Below the pieces are notes generated by a model, which was given only the letters and a program-made list of their open reading frames with translations, had not been told where the DNA came from and searched no databases. The translations under genes and the position numbers were made by a program. A DNA stretch of 64,000 nt, from contig NC_053042.1 of the NCBI RefSeq assembly GCF_003473485.1, forward strand, positions 25,779,262 through 25,843,261. Reading direction: 5' to 3'. Position 1 is the stretch's first letter. Each line of letters opens with the position of its first letter. Shown here one piece after another: positions 1 through 9,768 of the stretch. The DNA is from Medicago truncatula. Lineage: Eukaryota > Streptophyta > Magnoliopsida > Fabales > Fabaceae.

Positions 1-918
1 ATTGAATATGAGGGTCTGCCGGAATTTTGCACTCACCGTAAGAGTATTGGTCACAATGTATCATCATGTCGTTGGTTACACCAACGAAGGGAGAGCAATA
101 TGGAGCAGCCAATTGATAAGGGTAAGAAGCCGACTCATTCGCAAAGATTGAAGCAAGGGTGGCAGCAGAAAGAAAACCCGGATGGCATTGGTTCATCTAA
201 GGTCTTTGGTACGGCATCACCTACACAACAAACTGATGATAGAAATGATAATGCCAATGATATTGTCGACCCATAAATCATTGCAATGGAGACACAAATT
301 ATACCAACACAGCAGAAAGCAACCAATTTCGAACTTGTGCAACAAGAAAATTTGGCTCGTTTGGAAGAAACAGACACGGAACAAGACTTGGGATCCGCTC
401 CTTCTAATGTTGAATGTAAGCAGCATGACGACACTTCGACACATATCACACCTCCTCAGGCAGCCACGGCTCGGTTACCAAGCACATCCATTCATGTTTT
501 GGAGAAGGTTATTGTAGTAGAGCACGTTAACGTGCAACATAAGGTAATGGAACAAACCCAATTGGGAACTCGGGAAGATATTCATGAGACCCTTGATTCT
601 GACATTGTTGTTACGGATATGGAGCAAACCACACCACTGACCCTTGACACCCAAACAGTGGCGCACACCACAAATGATAACATTATGCAGCCAGTTCGGG
701 TTACCCCTACTCAACACCGTGAGGTTCAGATTTCTAGAAATGTCCAGAATGACTTGGATTTATGGGCTAGAATTCGTGAATATGACAAACGGACCGCGGA
801 GGAAGGATTCACTCAAGTTCTTTCCAACAAGCAACAACAAGCACAGAAAAAACAAGTTTTAGGAAAATCATTGTATAACACTCGTACAAGGGGTGGCCCG
901 TCACCACCTGCCCAATGA
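1..918 (+). pseudogene. LINE ORF1 (gag-like, DUF4283/zinc-knuckle type), C-terminal fragment
   Basis: Frame 1 is open from base 1 and contains YEGLPEFCTHRKSIGH followed by a C-x4-W-L-like end, the zinc-knuckle region that follows DUF4283 in plant LINE ORF1 proteins. The usual second Cys of the knuckle is Arg here. A single TAA at 274-276 breaks the frame. The same frame resumes and runs to a natural stop at 916-918 with a charged, Gln-rich tail ending in a K/Q-rich segment typical of these proteins. In the family, ORF1 binds element RNA in the ribonucleoprotein. The N-terminal DUF4283 domain lies upstream of the window. With the stop codon and the knuckle substitution it is very unlikely to be functional. 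Confidence 0.68.
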
Positions 919-1254
919 TTTTGCTTTATAGGAATGTTTGATATGGCATCATGCTGATAGCTTAGCGAATTTGGGTCATGGCATATGGATTTCTTTCGTG
1001 ACATAGTTGGTTTGCCTAACTACAGGTTGTCTGTTGTAGTCTGTTTTCGCATTTTCTGTTTGTTTTTCTTCAGAGGGTTTTGGCTTAGTCCCCCCTCTCC
1101 TTGTAAATATTTTTTTTTCCATTTTTTTTAATAAAATTTTAGAGTTTGGCGGCATAGGACGGAGATTTCCTAGGGTGCCAACCTGGTTGGAATGTCGGTG
1201 TTTTCTCCTGATGTCTGTCCTTACTCCTTGCTTAGCAAAAAAAAAAAAAAAAAA
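1..1254 (+). mobile_element. 3' part of an L1-type LINE, internally deleted
   Basis: The block reads as the C-terminal part of a plant LINE ORF1 (frame 1), then a short unique stretch, then a typical LINE 3' end: a T-rich tract, an AATAAAA-like signal near 1130 and an A18 tail at about 1237-1254. The ORF2 region (endonuclease, reverse transcriptase, RNase H) that should lie between ORF1 and the 3' UTR is absent, so about 4 kb has been lost or was never copied. The 5' part lies outside the window. Seen: the zinc-knuckle-like coding region and the poly(A). Inferred: the L1 assignment and the internal deletion. Confidence 0.7.
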
Positions 1255-1255
1255 C

Positions 1256-1572
1256 ACGTTAGCACTCCGACGCTCCAGTCAGTAATGGAACTGAGAAAGA
1301 GTATCTAGAAAGTGTTGTGAAAAGTGAATCATACCTTGAGGGTGAAGCAAGTTCACCCTTATATAGGTGCACGTTAGTCATAACCGTGTCCGGATTATGC
1401 GACATGTGATTAGGGACAAAGGAGGACACATGTAAGGTGATCCTCGCAAGGGGGCGCGCTTCTGTGCGGTGCGGTGCACATAAACCAGCATTCTCCTTCA
1501 GGCTTGGAGCCTTATGGAGGTATAAGTTATGCCACGTGTTAACATGCGATTGATCTTCTGACCGATCCAGAA
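1256..1572 (-). repeat. LTR-like fragment, copy 1 (minus orientation)
   Basis: This stretch closely matches 8105-8423, with small indels. Read on the minus strand it has a TATA-like CCTATATAAGGG, then a leader that includes GAGCGTCGGAGTGCTAACGTG. That leader is a common motif at the R/U5 end of plant LTRs. It lies directly against the LINE poly(A) tail. Copy 2 is followed on the minus side by a further GC-richer leader. I infer a truncated or solo LTR, and the family was not identified. Confidence 0.5.
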
Positions 1573-2607
1573 CAATAATAAATATATTGTTCCAGTTTGA
1601 TTCTTGTTGTTAAAATAATCATTATCAATTTTTAGTTTTTGCAAATTTAATATTCTCTCTAATTGCTGCTAATTTTCTTTTTTTTTTGGATTGTATGATG
1701 AATGTTTGAAAATGGTGATTTTTTTTTTTTTTTTTTTTTTAATTCTGGATTTTTTATGATAGATGTATGAAGATGAGATACGAAGAAAAGGGTGAGTTTT
1801 TAAATAAAACAAAAGTGTCAATTTTTTTTTTAAATCAATAAATACATGCGTGGCCTTTTTATTTTTTTTATAAAAGCAATTTACACATGTGGCCTGCTAG
1901 GTCCTTTAATGAAGTGCCACATATGCGTTGAAAAAGTCAAAATTTGCAAAAAAAGATAATTATTACAAAGGGGTTAATTCTTAGGTGATTAAATTTTTTA
2001 TTTTTTTAATAGGAATCAAAATCGCAACATTTTAAAACTTAGGAGGCCAAAAATACACTTAAATCTAGACTGTAATATTGAATGTTTTCTTTGAGATAAA
2101 TATGTGATATTTTTATTATAATAGTTGTTATTAAAGTTGCAAACATCTTATGATTTTTAATTACTGGGCACTAGGTGTTATTGTTGATTTTTCAAACATT
2201 TGATTGAGACTTATGTGTACGTTTGTGATATACCATACCTTAGGTAAACGATTTTTGAAAACTTGTACTTTTATCCGCTCATTATTTAACTTTTTTTAGA
2301 TGTTAAATTTAACATTGAATACAAAGTTTATATTTTGGTGTTTTATGTGGGACAACATTAATCCTATTATATGTTGTTACCTCTTTGATGCATTATTTCT
2401 ATAACATACATTTTTTCAACGGTTATCAATATTATTTCAATTTTGGGATTTTTCCCTTGTCTATCATGAAAGGCTATATACAAATTAAAAATAAAAATTC
2501 TAATGAATAGTTGGCAGACTTCAATATTTTTATTTAAACACGACACATTAATCCCAAAAAAAAAAGACACATTGATCTACCTTTAAAGGCATTTAACATT
2601 AATATCA
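1573..2607. other. AT-rich intergenic stretch without a gene
   Basis: Long T/A runs and no credible ORF. Around 1900-2070 there is a weak match to one end of the MITE at 6542-6848 (a shared stretch like AAATCGCAACATTTTAAAACTTA), which suggests a decayed relative. Nothing else is supportable. Confidence 0.5.
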
Positions 2608-2695
2608 ATTTATTAATGGTTTCTTGCAACTCCTAAGTGCTCGGTTTTTTAAATTTGAAGTTAAAAAAGTGAAATTGGTACTTATAAAGTGTTCA
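2608..2695 (+). promoter_or_regulatory. NCR gene 1 proximal promoter with conserved block and TATA box
   Basis: TTTATTAATGGTTTCTT (about 2608-2625) and ACTTATAAAGTGTT (about 2680-2693) recur in the same order and spacing upstream of the unrelated-locus NCR gene at 38789. The TATA-like TTATAAA lies about 48 bp upstream of the ATG. Conservation between two otherwise diverged flanks suggests a promoter shared by nodule-expressed NCR genes; that function is inferred. Confidence 0.6.
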
Positions 2696-2729
2696 AAAAC
2701 AATTTATTATCAAATGTAAAAGAGAAAAC

Positions 2730-3010
2730 ATGTCTCAAATATTCAAGTTTAGTTTGATAATATTTTTTTCTCTATTACTTGTTGTTACCAATGGCTGTAA
2801 GTAAGTTTTTATATTATTTTCATATTTTCTTCTTTATGCTATACACAATATTTCGTTTATGTAGGTAATGTTCATTAATTCTTATTTGTCTTTGTAGATT
2901 GGAAATGCACACTTGACAACGATTGTCCAAAAAATATGTGTCTTCTTCCTCAAATTGCACAATGTGTTAAATTTAATTGTGAGTGCAAGTTTTATTTTTA
3001 TGTGCAATAA
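2730..3010 (+). CDS. Nodule-specific cysteine-rich (NCR) peptide 1
   Basis: Two exons: 2730-2796 and 2898-3010, with a GT-AG intron at 2797-2897 (donor GTAAGT, acceptor TTTGTAG) in phase 1. The predicted precursor is 59 aa. Residues 1-22 form a hydrophobic signal peptide ending in VVTNG. The mature part has six Cys spaced C-x5-C-x4-C-x7-C-x4-C-x1-C, the signature of six-Cys NCR peptides. In IRLC legumes these secreted peptides reach symbiosomes of infected nodule cells and drive terminal bacteroid differentiation or act as antimicrobials. The start is fixed by the signal peptide and by an upstream promoter shared with the 38789 gene. No lesions are visible. The specific family member and its bacterial effect cannot be told from sequence. 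Confidence 0.88.
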
Positions 3011-3188
3011 GATGAATAAACAATATTATAGATGAAGGAGATCTCAACTAGGTTGGATTTAGAACCCAAAAATTAGTATCTTTTCGAGTTCCGGTAAATG
3101 TAACATGGGATAGTGCCCTATATAAAGTGTTATTGAAATAATATTATTATACGAATATGATCAGGTCTTTGGAATTGTGAGAACATGT

Positions 3189-3465
3189 GAAAGTGTAATG
3201 TAAGTTTTTTTTTAACGACACCAACAATATAACATTATTATAGTAATATTTGTTTAAAATATAATTGAAACAAATTAGATTTCAGGCAAAATCTAGTATT
3301 AATTATCTCCAATACTTAAATTATATAATACTATAATACTACATATAAAAGAAATGAGATTTTGGACTGACTTTTCATTATTTTCATTATAACTTTAAAC
3401 AAATATTACTATAATAATGTTATATTATTTGTGTCATTAAAAAAAAAAACTTATATTACACTTTC
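3189..3465. mobile_element. Short foldback MITE (about 277 bp)
   Basis: The left end GAAAGTGTAATGTAAG (3189) is the reverse complement of the right end (to 3465) apart from one base. The inverted match continues for about 75 bp on each side, through ACACCAACAATATAACATTATTATAG-like sequence, broken by poly-T/poly-A length differences. There is no coding capacity. The target-site duplication is not clear, so superfamily is not assigned. It lies just downstream of NCR gene 1. Confidence 0.6.
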
Positions 3466-3589
3466 TATATATCCTTCAACAAAAAAATAAAAAAATACAC
3501 TTTCTATTGTTGGTGTCATTGAAAAAGTTAAACATGGTTTGTTAGGTATGATTTAACAGGTTTGTTATAATTAGAAATTCAAAAACATC

Positions 3590-4510
3590 GATTCCCTCAT
3601 TTTTGAACTTACGTTTCTCTCCATTCTAACTAAGGAAGCTTTCCCAACCCACCACCACCACCTCCGCCCTTTACCACCCAAAAATCCAAATCCAGTTGTC
3701 AAGATGTAGATCCATGTTCTTGGTGGTGTGATATCGAGCTTGTTTGCTTCACGTCACTACCTTCAAACCTGATGGGTCTCTTACCCGAAGGGTTGTCTCC
3801 TTAATGGCGTCGTCGTGGTTGGTTTCTTGGTGTTGTCTTGTTTCCATGATGAATCTCTTGTTGGGTTGTCACTGTTTCGATCCTCTTTGGATGGTGGTGC
3901 ACCGTCGTATGGTGGTTCAATTATGGTCCGATCTTGATATTCGTCCTATCGGGATCTAATGGTTTTCAAGCTTAGCTTGCTTCCTCCGCATTGGTAAGAG
4001 GTCAGGGGTTGTTTTTTGGTTAGCTCTCCAAGGAATTCCGGCGTTGTTTTCTACGGCTACGATCTCCTCATACTTGCATTTACAGTGATGGTTGCCTTGG
4101 TCACTGTTGTGTTTGTTTCTGTTTTCGTTTGGCTTTGGGAAGTTGAGGACGACTGTGGTTTTGTTCCGGCTTACGTGACTCTGTTTGATAATCTTTTATC
4201 CGGTTGTTACTGGATTTAGGATCTGGGTTCTAAAGTTCTGTTCATCGGTACATGGATTTGTTGGATGCATCCTGTGATCTAGATTCAACAAGTCTTTGTG
4301 TATTCGTCTGATGTTGCTTGAAAGGGTTGGGTGCGTAGATACCCCGCGTTGACAATATTTATCGTTTGATGTACCTTAAGAACTGTATTTGCGGTGATTG
4401 CTTTATACGCCGTCGGTAGACTGTGTTGGCTCTCCGTCGTTTGTTCATCCCTCGATCTGGCAACAATTGGATTGGTTCAGCGCGAAAGGGCGTTTATGAC
4501 TTGGTATTTA
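3590..4510 (+). repeat. GC-richer unassigned repeat-like block
   Basis: Base composition shifts abruptly to G/T-rich with many CG dinucleotides, unlike the AT-rich flanks. Short open frames (3744-3959, 4016-4219, 4394-4693) have no recognisable domains and no consistent start. The block looks like a fragment of a transposable element or a transcribed repeat rather than a host gene. No target duplication or terminal structure was found. Confidence 0.3.
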
Positions 4511-4975
4511 GCTAAAAAATACCTAAAGTGCATGTTGCTAAACCTTCATAAAAACAAGTGGGTGTTTCTTAACAAATTCCTATATGTTTATATCAATCTC
4601 ACACTAAATTTAAGAAAACAGTATATTTTTTTTTATAGAAATAACAATTCATTATTAATCTGCAAAATCAAAATTTATCTATTTTTTCATTAATTTATCT
4701 AGTTAAAAATATTCGACGAAGTTGAGGTTCTTTATATCTTCTACAAGCAAAAAAAATGGTAAAAATACTTGCATAAGATAATAGAAACAGTCTTTTGAGC
4801 TTATCAAAAGAAATTGAAAAGTCACAAAAGCATAAATAAAAGTGTGAAAATTTTCACAATAGTAAAAACATACATATTTTGTAGGAAAAAATAAAAGAAA
4901 AAAGAAACATACATATCAAATTGTAAACTAATTAGAAGTAACATAAAATTATTTGTAACTTTTTATTTTGTTTTA

Positions 4976-5132
4976 TTAACGAGTGCCTCCAGAACACTCT
5001 TTAAGCATTTCAAAATAAGCAATTAATTTTTAGAAAAGTCAAATGTTTCGATTTCAAATGCTTTGATTACACATTTTTTCATAAATAGTTACTACTTATA
5101 ATCCTTCAAGAGTACCTGAAGACACTCATTAA
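4976..5132. mobile_element. Small MITE with TTAACGAGTGCC-type terminal repeats
   Basis: TTAACGAGTGCCTCCAGAAC at the left is an imperfect inverted match of the right end (reverse complement TTAATGAGTGTCTTCAGGTA); the match runs about 32 bp. The interior is AT-rich and non-coding. An 18-bp direct repeat, ATAAAATTATTTGTAACT, lies outside it at 4943-4960 and 5152-5169. It is absent as a pair from the sister NCR copy, so insertion came with a local duplication. It sits 3' of the NCR pseudogene. Confidence 0.55.
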
Positions 5133-5176
5133 CATTTCTTTTTTTTAAGGAATAAAATTATTTGTAACTTAATAGT

Positions 5177-5942
5177 TCAGCTTACAATTAAGCAGTTACA
5201 TACTTCCAAATTACACATCGACTTTCTAGGATAGATACATTTATGATGTACACAATGCCTCCTTAATTACGCAGAGGAGCAAACCTGTATGCCAAATAAC
5301 AATAAAAGTTAGAAGAAAGGAGTGAAAGATTTTATATTAGGCTTAAATATTGCACTCGTCCCTGTAAATATGGCCCGTTTAAGTTTTGGTCCTTGTAAAA
5401 TAAAAATTCAGAAATCAGTCCTCGCAAAAAAATCTGTCTTTTAAAAATACCCCTGGGCCCATTTAGGTTATGACAAGTCATCAAAATGCCTACGTGGCGC
5501 ACGCTGATTGAACCCATTTTGTAGATTTTGGTCCCTGCAAAATATTTTGTTTTTTAAAAAGGTCCCTGCAAAATTTTTTGTTTTTGAAAATAGGTTGTGA
5601 AAATTACAAAATATTTTGCAGGGACCAAAATCTACAAAATGGGTTCAATCAGCGTGCGCCACGTAGGCATTTTGATGACTTGTCATAACCTAAATGGGCC
5701 CAGGGGTATTTTTAAAAGACAGATTTTTTTGCGAGGACTGATTTCTGAATTTTTATTTTACAAGGACCAAAATTTAAACGGGCCATATTTGCAGGGACGA
5801 GTGCAATATTTAAGCCTTTATATTATGATAAACAATAAACATTGAAATGTGTGTGAAAAAATTACTTATGAAGGCTAGTTAAAACAAGAATTAGAGAAAC
5901 AAATATGATTAAAGTATAAACAATTTTTATATGTTTTCCCAT
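5177..5942 (-). pseudogene. NCR peptide pseudogene (sister copy of the 6903 gene)
   Basis: Exon 1 (5942-5870) still encodes an intact start and a hydrophobic signal peptide, colinear with the intact gene at 6903-7408. Exon 2 (5284-5177) keeps six Cys with NCR spacing. Three lesions are visible. The splice donor reads AT instead of GT (ATAAGT at 5869-5864). One extra base between the first and second Cys shifts the frame and produces a stop. A 477-bp MITE sits in the intron (5340-5816). The promoter TATA block is retained at 6029-6038. Alignment with the neighbour over about 1 kb, including the 3' flank, shows a tandem duplication in the same orientation. Seen: the lesions. Inferred: loss of function. 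Confidence 0.82.
5340..5816. mobile_element. MULE-type foldback MITE, 477 bp, 9-bp TSD
   Basis: The element starts GGCTTAAATATTGCACTCG and ends with the exact reverse complement. Its two arms (5340-5550 and 5606-5816, 211 bp each) are almost perfect inverted repeats with about two mismatches, around a 55-bp loop. It is flanked by a perfect 9-bp duplication TTTATATTA at 5331-5339 and 5817-5825, the size typical of Mutator-like elements. It is non-coding; its open frames are palindrome artefacts. The near-perfect arms imply a recent insertion. A transcript would fold into a long hairpin and could feed small-RNA production (inferred). Confidence 0.9.
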
Positions 5943-6028
5943 ATGTTATCTCATTAATTTGAATGTAACAAACAAACAATTTTGTTCATTTTTTTTTTTT
6001 TTTTGATAAAATAAAAACAATTTTAATC

Positions 6029-6038
6029 ACTTTATAAG
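6029..6038 (-). promoter_or_regulatory. TATA block of the NCR pseudogene
   Basis: On the minus strand this reads CTTATAAAGT, identical to the core of the two plus-strand NCR promoters. The distance to the ATG (about 90 bp) is longer than in the intact genes because of a T-tract expansion at about 5992-6004. Confidence 0.45.
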
Positions 6039-6541
6039 TAGAACTCCTCAAGCTTTAGTAATTTCAATTAATTTATTTGTAAAACTTACAGAGTTCACAA
6101 AAGCCATTCATTTAATCAAAAGCTTAGTCCAAACAACCAAACTAATTTCTGGGCAATGGTCAAGAATAAAAAGTATCCATTTTGTGATTGCATCCATCTT
6201 CAAACAAAACTTGTGTATAATCATCTGTACTATAAGTGATATATGAAATGATGAATGTATCCACATATGTTTAAAAGTCGTTTGTAAAGTGGTACAATTT
6301 TGAATTTGATGATAGACAAAATAATCTTTTTACTTAAAGTAGGTACCAATAGAATGAGTCACTCTCACACATTTCAGCAAATATATGAGATTTAGAATTG
6401 AAAAAAATAATAAAAAAACCAAATCATAAAAAATGACACATTACAGTAAAAACATAAAACCCCAACACAAACATTATGACTTACAAGGGAGTGATGGAGT
6501 GTACAACAACACACAAAGTTCCATCCTTGCTAATTAGAAGT

Positions 6542-6848
6542 AGGCTAAACTGCACTTTTCGACCCCTAAGTTTTAAAACGTTGCGATTTTGGTACCCAAT
6601 TAAAAAAAAAAATACAATTTTGGTCCCTTTCGTCCCAAAATTGTTGAGAAGACGCCACATGTCACAAAAAAGGGGAAATAATCGCAACTTTTTGAGAAGA
6701 TAAGGGGTCTAAAGATCATATTTTCCTTATGTTATGGGTCAAAAGAGCATATTTCCCTAAACATGAGGGTCACTTTTGTCATTTTTTTTCATAGGGGCCA
6801 AAATCACAACTATTTAAAACTTAAGGGGTAAAAAATGCACTTTAGCCT
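6542..6848. mobile_element. MITE, 307 bp, 8-bp TSD
   Basis: Terminal inverted repeats of about 55 bp begin AGGCTAAACTGCAC and end GTGC-x5-TAGCCT. The duplication TTAGAAGT flanks it at 6534-6541 and 6849-6856; a 9th matching base makes 8 or 9 bp ambiguous. The interior carries 'gggtcaaaa' and 'ggtccctttcg' type segments common in legume MULE-derived MITEs. It is inserted in the 3' flank of the intact minus-strand NCR gene; the equivalent unoccupied site is visible in the sister copy at about 4930. Confidence 0.8.
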
Positions 6849-6902
6849 TTAGAAGTAACATGAAATTATTTTTAGCTTCCTATTGAAAAAAAAAAGTTCA
6901 GC

Positions 6903-7408
6903 TTACCAGCAATGGCATGCTTCCAAATAACACACTGGATTTTTAGGAAATTTACAATCATCAAATACACAATCGTCCTTAGTTTGACAAGGAAGAAAAC
7001 CTGTATGTCAAATAAGAACAAGTGGAAGTTATTAGAAAATGGTGCGGTTTGCATAAATCCAGAAATGGTTTTGGAGTACAACTCACATAAACTATTTCCA
7101 CAGCAAAATAGTTTTGGCATAATTTTATACAAAACATACTATGATTTATGCAGGGTGTTGGAAACCATTAAGTACATCTAATGGTTTTGGAGTATAACTC
7201 ACAGAAACCATTTCTGAATTTATGCAGAGTGCATAAGGAAATCCTTATGCAACATAACCGTAGCCATTAGAAAAAGGTAAACGATTTCAAACATGAAAAA
7301 CATTAATATTGAAACATGTTTGAATAATTACTTACTATGGCTAGTGGCGACAATAATTAGGGAAACCAAGATGAGCAAAACATAGCTAATTTTTAGAATT
7401 GCTGCCAT
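6903..7408 (-). CDS. Nodule-specific cysteine-rich (NCR) peptide 3
   Basis: Minus strand, two exons: 7408-7336 and 7000-6903. The phase-1 intron at 7335-7001 has donor GTAAGT and acceptor CATACAG. The predicted precursor is 56 aa. Residues 1-24 form a hydrophobic signal peptide (MAAILKISYVLLILVSL...), followed by a short mature peptide with six Cys as C-x5-C-x4-C-x7-C-x4-C-x1-C and ending in a single Trp. The mature part is acidic between the first and third Cys (QTKDD, VFDD), so it is probably an anionic or neutral NCR rather than a strongly cationic antimicrobial type. It is the intact member of a tandem pair with the pseudogene at 5177-5942. The exon 2 Cys frame differs from the longer open frame on this strand, which is a shadow. 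Confidence 0.88.
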
Positions 7409-7455
7409 AGTTTATGTTTTTAATTTTCATGTAACAAACAAACAATTGTTTGATC

Positions 7456-7465
7456 ACTTTATAAA
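7456..7465 (-). promoter_or_regulatory. TATA block of NCR gene 3
   Basis: The minus strand reads TTTATAAAGT about 50 bp upstream of the ATG. It matches the TTATAAAGTG core seen before all four NCR loci in this window. Confidence 0.5.
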
Positions 7466-7889
7466 TAGAACACCCGTAAATGCCAAAAACCATTCATATA
7501 ATTAACATTATTACTAAATGTCTCTTAGGTATATTAATATGTCGTTTTATCTCTAAAGCTCATTAAATTTATCATTGTACTATATTAAAGATGTAGGTAT
7601 ATTTTGATTATGATCAGAGGCCATTAACTTTTTAATAAACTTACTACATTTTTTTTTAATTTTTCATTAACATTTCATGACATAAAAATAGTGTGAAATG
7701 ATTGTAGTTTGTAGATACTATAATTTATTGTTGTTTTAGAATTCTAATAGGACCAAATTTAATATAAATCAAATATGGAAATTGCAATCAACCAAAAAAT
7801 AATAATATTGTAATTCAAAAAAACGAAAAATGGAAATTGCATCAGTTGATGAAGTTGTTTTTGTCATAAACAAGAAAATAAATGGAAGT

Positions 7890-8423
7890 TATGAAAATAA
7901 ATGGAGGAGCGCATAACAGAAAACGATTACGATGGAGGATCATTAGACCGTGGCGATCAACGAACGATCTCCTCCTTCTAGTGATAAATGATCTATCTGA
8001 TGAGGATAGATGAGTGACAACGGTGGCGGATAATGCTCCGCTGTGACAGTAACAGTTTCCAGTACGGCGGCGTTGAGTCTTTGCGGTGGAATAAAAGGTG
8101 TTTGCAGCACGTTAGCACTTCGACGCTCAAGTCAGTAATGAAACTGAAAAACAGTGTGTAGAAAGTGTTGTGAAAAGTGAATCATACCTTAAGGGTGAAC
8201 TTCACCCTTATATAGGCGCGCGTTGAGCATAACCGTCTCCGGGTTATGCAGCGTTTGATTAGAGAAGGTTAGATGACACGTGTAATGTTATCTTCGCGCG
8301 GGGGCGCACTTATGTGTGGCTCTATGCACTTGAGCTGGCGTGTTCCCTCTGACACAGAGCCTTAAGGCGATGTAGGTTATACCACGTGTTAACGTGTGAT
8401 TGGTCTTCTGAAAGGTCTAGAAC
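7890..8423 (-). repeat. LTR-like fragment, copy 2, with start of internal region
   Basis: 8105-8423 pairs with copy 1 at 1256-1572. On the minus strand it has a TATA-like CCTATATAAGGG, then GAGCGTCGAAGTGCTAACGTG. Beyond the LTR end, 8104 down to 7890 is a GC-richer leader with a short open stretch on the minus strand, as expected for the start of an element's internal region. No protease, RT or integrase follows. Family not assigned; a degraded LTR retrotransposon is the simplest reading. Confidence 0.45.
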
Positions 8424-8463
8424 AAATGTGAACTAAAATGGTAAGTGACCATATTAAGGGAGC

Positions 8464-8877
8464 TTCTACGGTGCAGTCAGGAAATTGACTTTTTTGATAA
8501 AGTTAATTTTGATTTTAACGATTGATTCATTTTTAAATTGTTGATTACTGATTAATGATCAATAGTAATTCATCTAGTAATGCTTGCAACATCTTGGACT
8601 TACATGTACTATTTTATCGTTGGAATCTTTAACATGCGAACAACGTTGATGATATTATGTGATAGTCTTAAGTGTTACACTTTGTGGGGTGTTACGCTTA
8701 TAGCAAGTTAGGATAAAATTAGATTAAGTGTAGTCTTGTTAATCTGATGAATTGATGATACTATGAGGACTGAACTTTTGATGTCATTGTACAAACAGTG
8801 GGGTGTTACTCATTACAATTTTGATGTTATAGTGTTAACTTCATCAAAAAAGTCATTCTTATAACTTCACCATAGAA
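8464..8877. mobile_element. MITE-like element, about 414 bp
   Basis: The left end TTCTACGGTGCAGTCAGG-x6-GACTTTTTTGAT matches, inverted, the right end (reverse complement TTCTATGGTGAAGTTA-x7-GACTTTTTTGAT) over about 40 bp. The interior is AT-rich with two copies of GTGGGGTGTTAC. No target duplication was recognised. Confidence 0.5.
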
Positions 8878-9429
8878 TTTTTCTTTAAAACAACACGTCG
8901 CACACTATTCATCGTATTCATAGGTGAACGGTATCTTTTTACCAACTTTTTTTCTATTTTATTTTGTTAGAGTGGAATTTTTGTAATACAATAATTAAGT
9001 TGTGTCGTTAACCAATTTCAATACATTCCTTCAAAAAAAAAGAAAATTTCAATACACATTAACCACAAAAATATGTTGTGAACCGCTTTTTGATCTAAGT
9101 AAATCTGCCATTTTTTTTTTAGGGAAAATCTACCATTTTTTGAAGCTACGTAAATAAGGGATATTTATCTTCCAAAAGTGTTTAACATATATTTTAATGA
9201 CTAATGAACTTATGAAATTTGTTGATGACACAACTCAACTTTTGTGTTACCAAAAATCCTCATCTATATTTTAAAAAAAAATGACAAAAGAGAAAGTTTT
9301 CACAGTATTAATAGGGTGAACAGTGTTGGTTACCTGCATTGTTGTCCCATTTGTGTGCCCAAATAACATTACTATTATTTATATTTGAGATTAGAGCACC
9401 AAAACAAGAAATTAATATATACTTTGCTT

Positions 9430-9560
9430 ATAAAAGTCCCGGAAGTGTATCTCGGTTGATAATTACCAGTGATAATTTGTGTAGGGGTCAGGGATCGAAC
9501 ATCGAATTCTCCACTTCTCTATACATAATATGTGTAAATTTAGCCAATAAATTACTTGAC
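9430..9560 (-). repeat. Possible SINE fragment with a box-B-like motif
   Basis: The minus strand carries GATGTTCGATCCCTGACC near 9480-9500, which resembles the tRNA-derived pol III box B (GGTTCGANNCC). A TGGCTAAATT-like segment lies upstream near 9540. A poly(A)-like end and target duplication are not evident. Weak call. Confidence 0.3.
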
Positions 9561-9768
9561 AAAAAAATACTTTGCTTATAAAAAATATACTTGTCTTATA
9601 AGGTAAGTCACCCTTGAAAAGTTGCTTTAGAATGTTATTCTCTCGATCTTTATTCGTCCTTAGCTTTATCCTTTTCTTTGAGTTCAACGCGTACACACTT
9701 TATTTTCTTCAACTGTTTTGGTCTCCACACAGTACATTTACTCGCCAGCACAATATGGAAGGTTACAT

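Noticed and set aside
3744-4693. Three small plus-strand ORFs as possible genes
   Set aside because: No domains, no signal peptide followed by Cys pattern, and codon composition like repeat DNA.
5332-5845. ORFs encoding the same peptide on both strands
   Set aside because: Direct consequence of the 211-bp inverted arms of the MITE.
6872-7132. 86-codon minus-strand ORF across the NCR 3 exon
   Set aside because: It is a different frame from the six-Cys frame and crosses the intron; the spliced NCR model explains the region.
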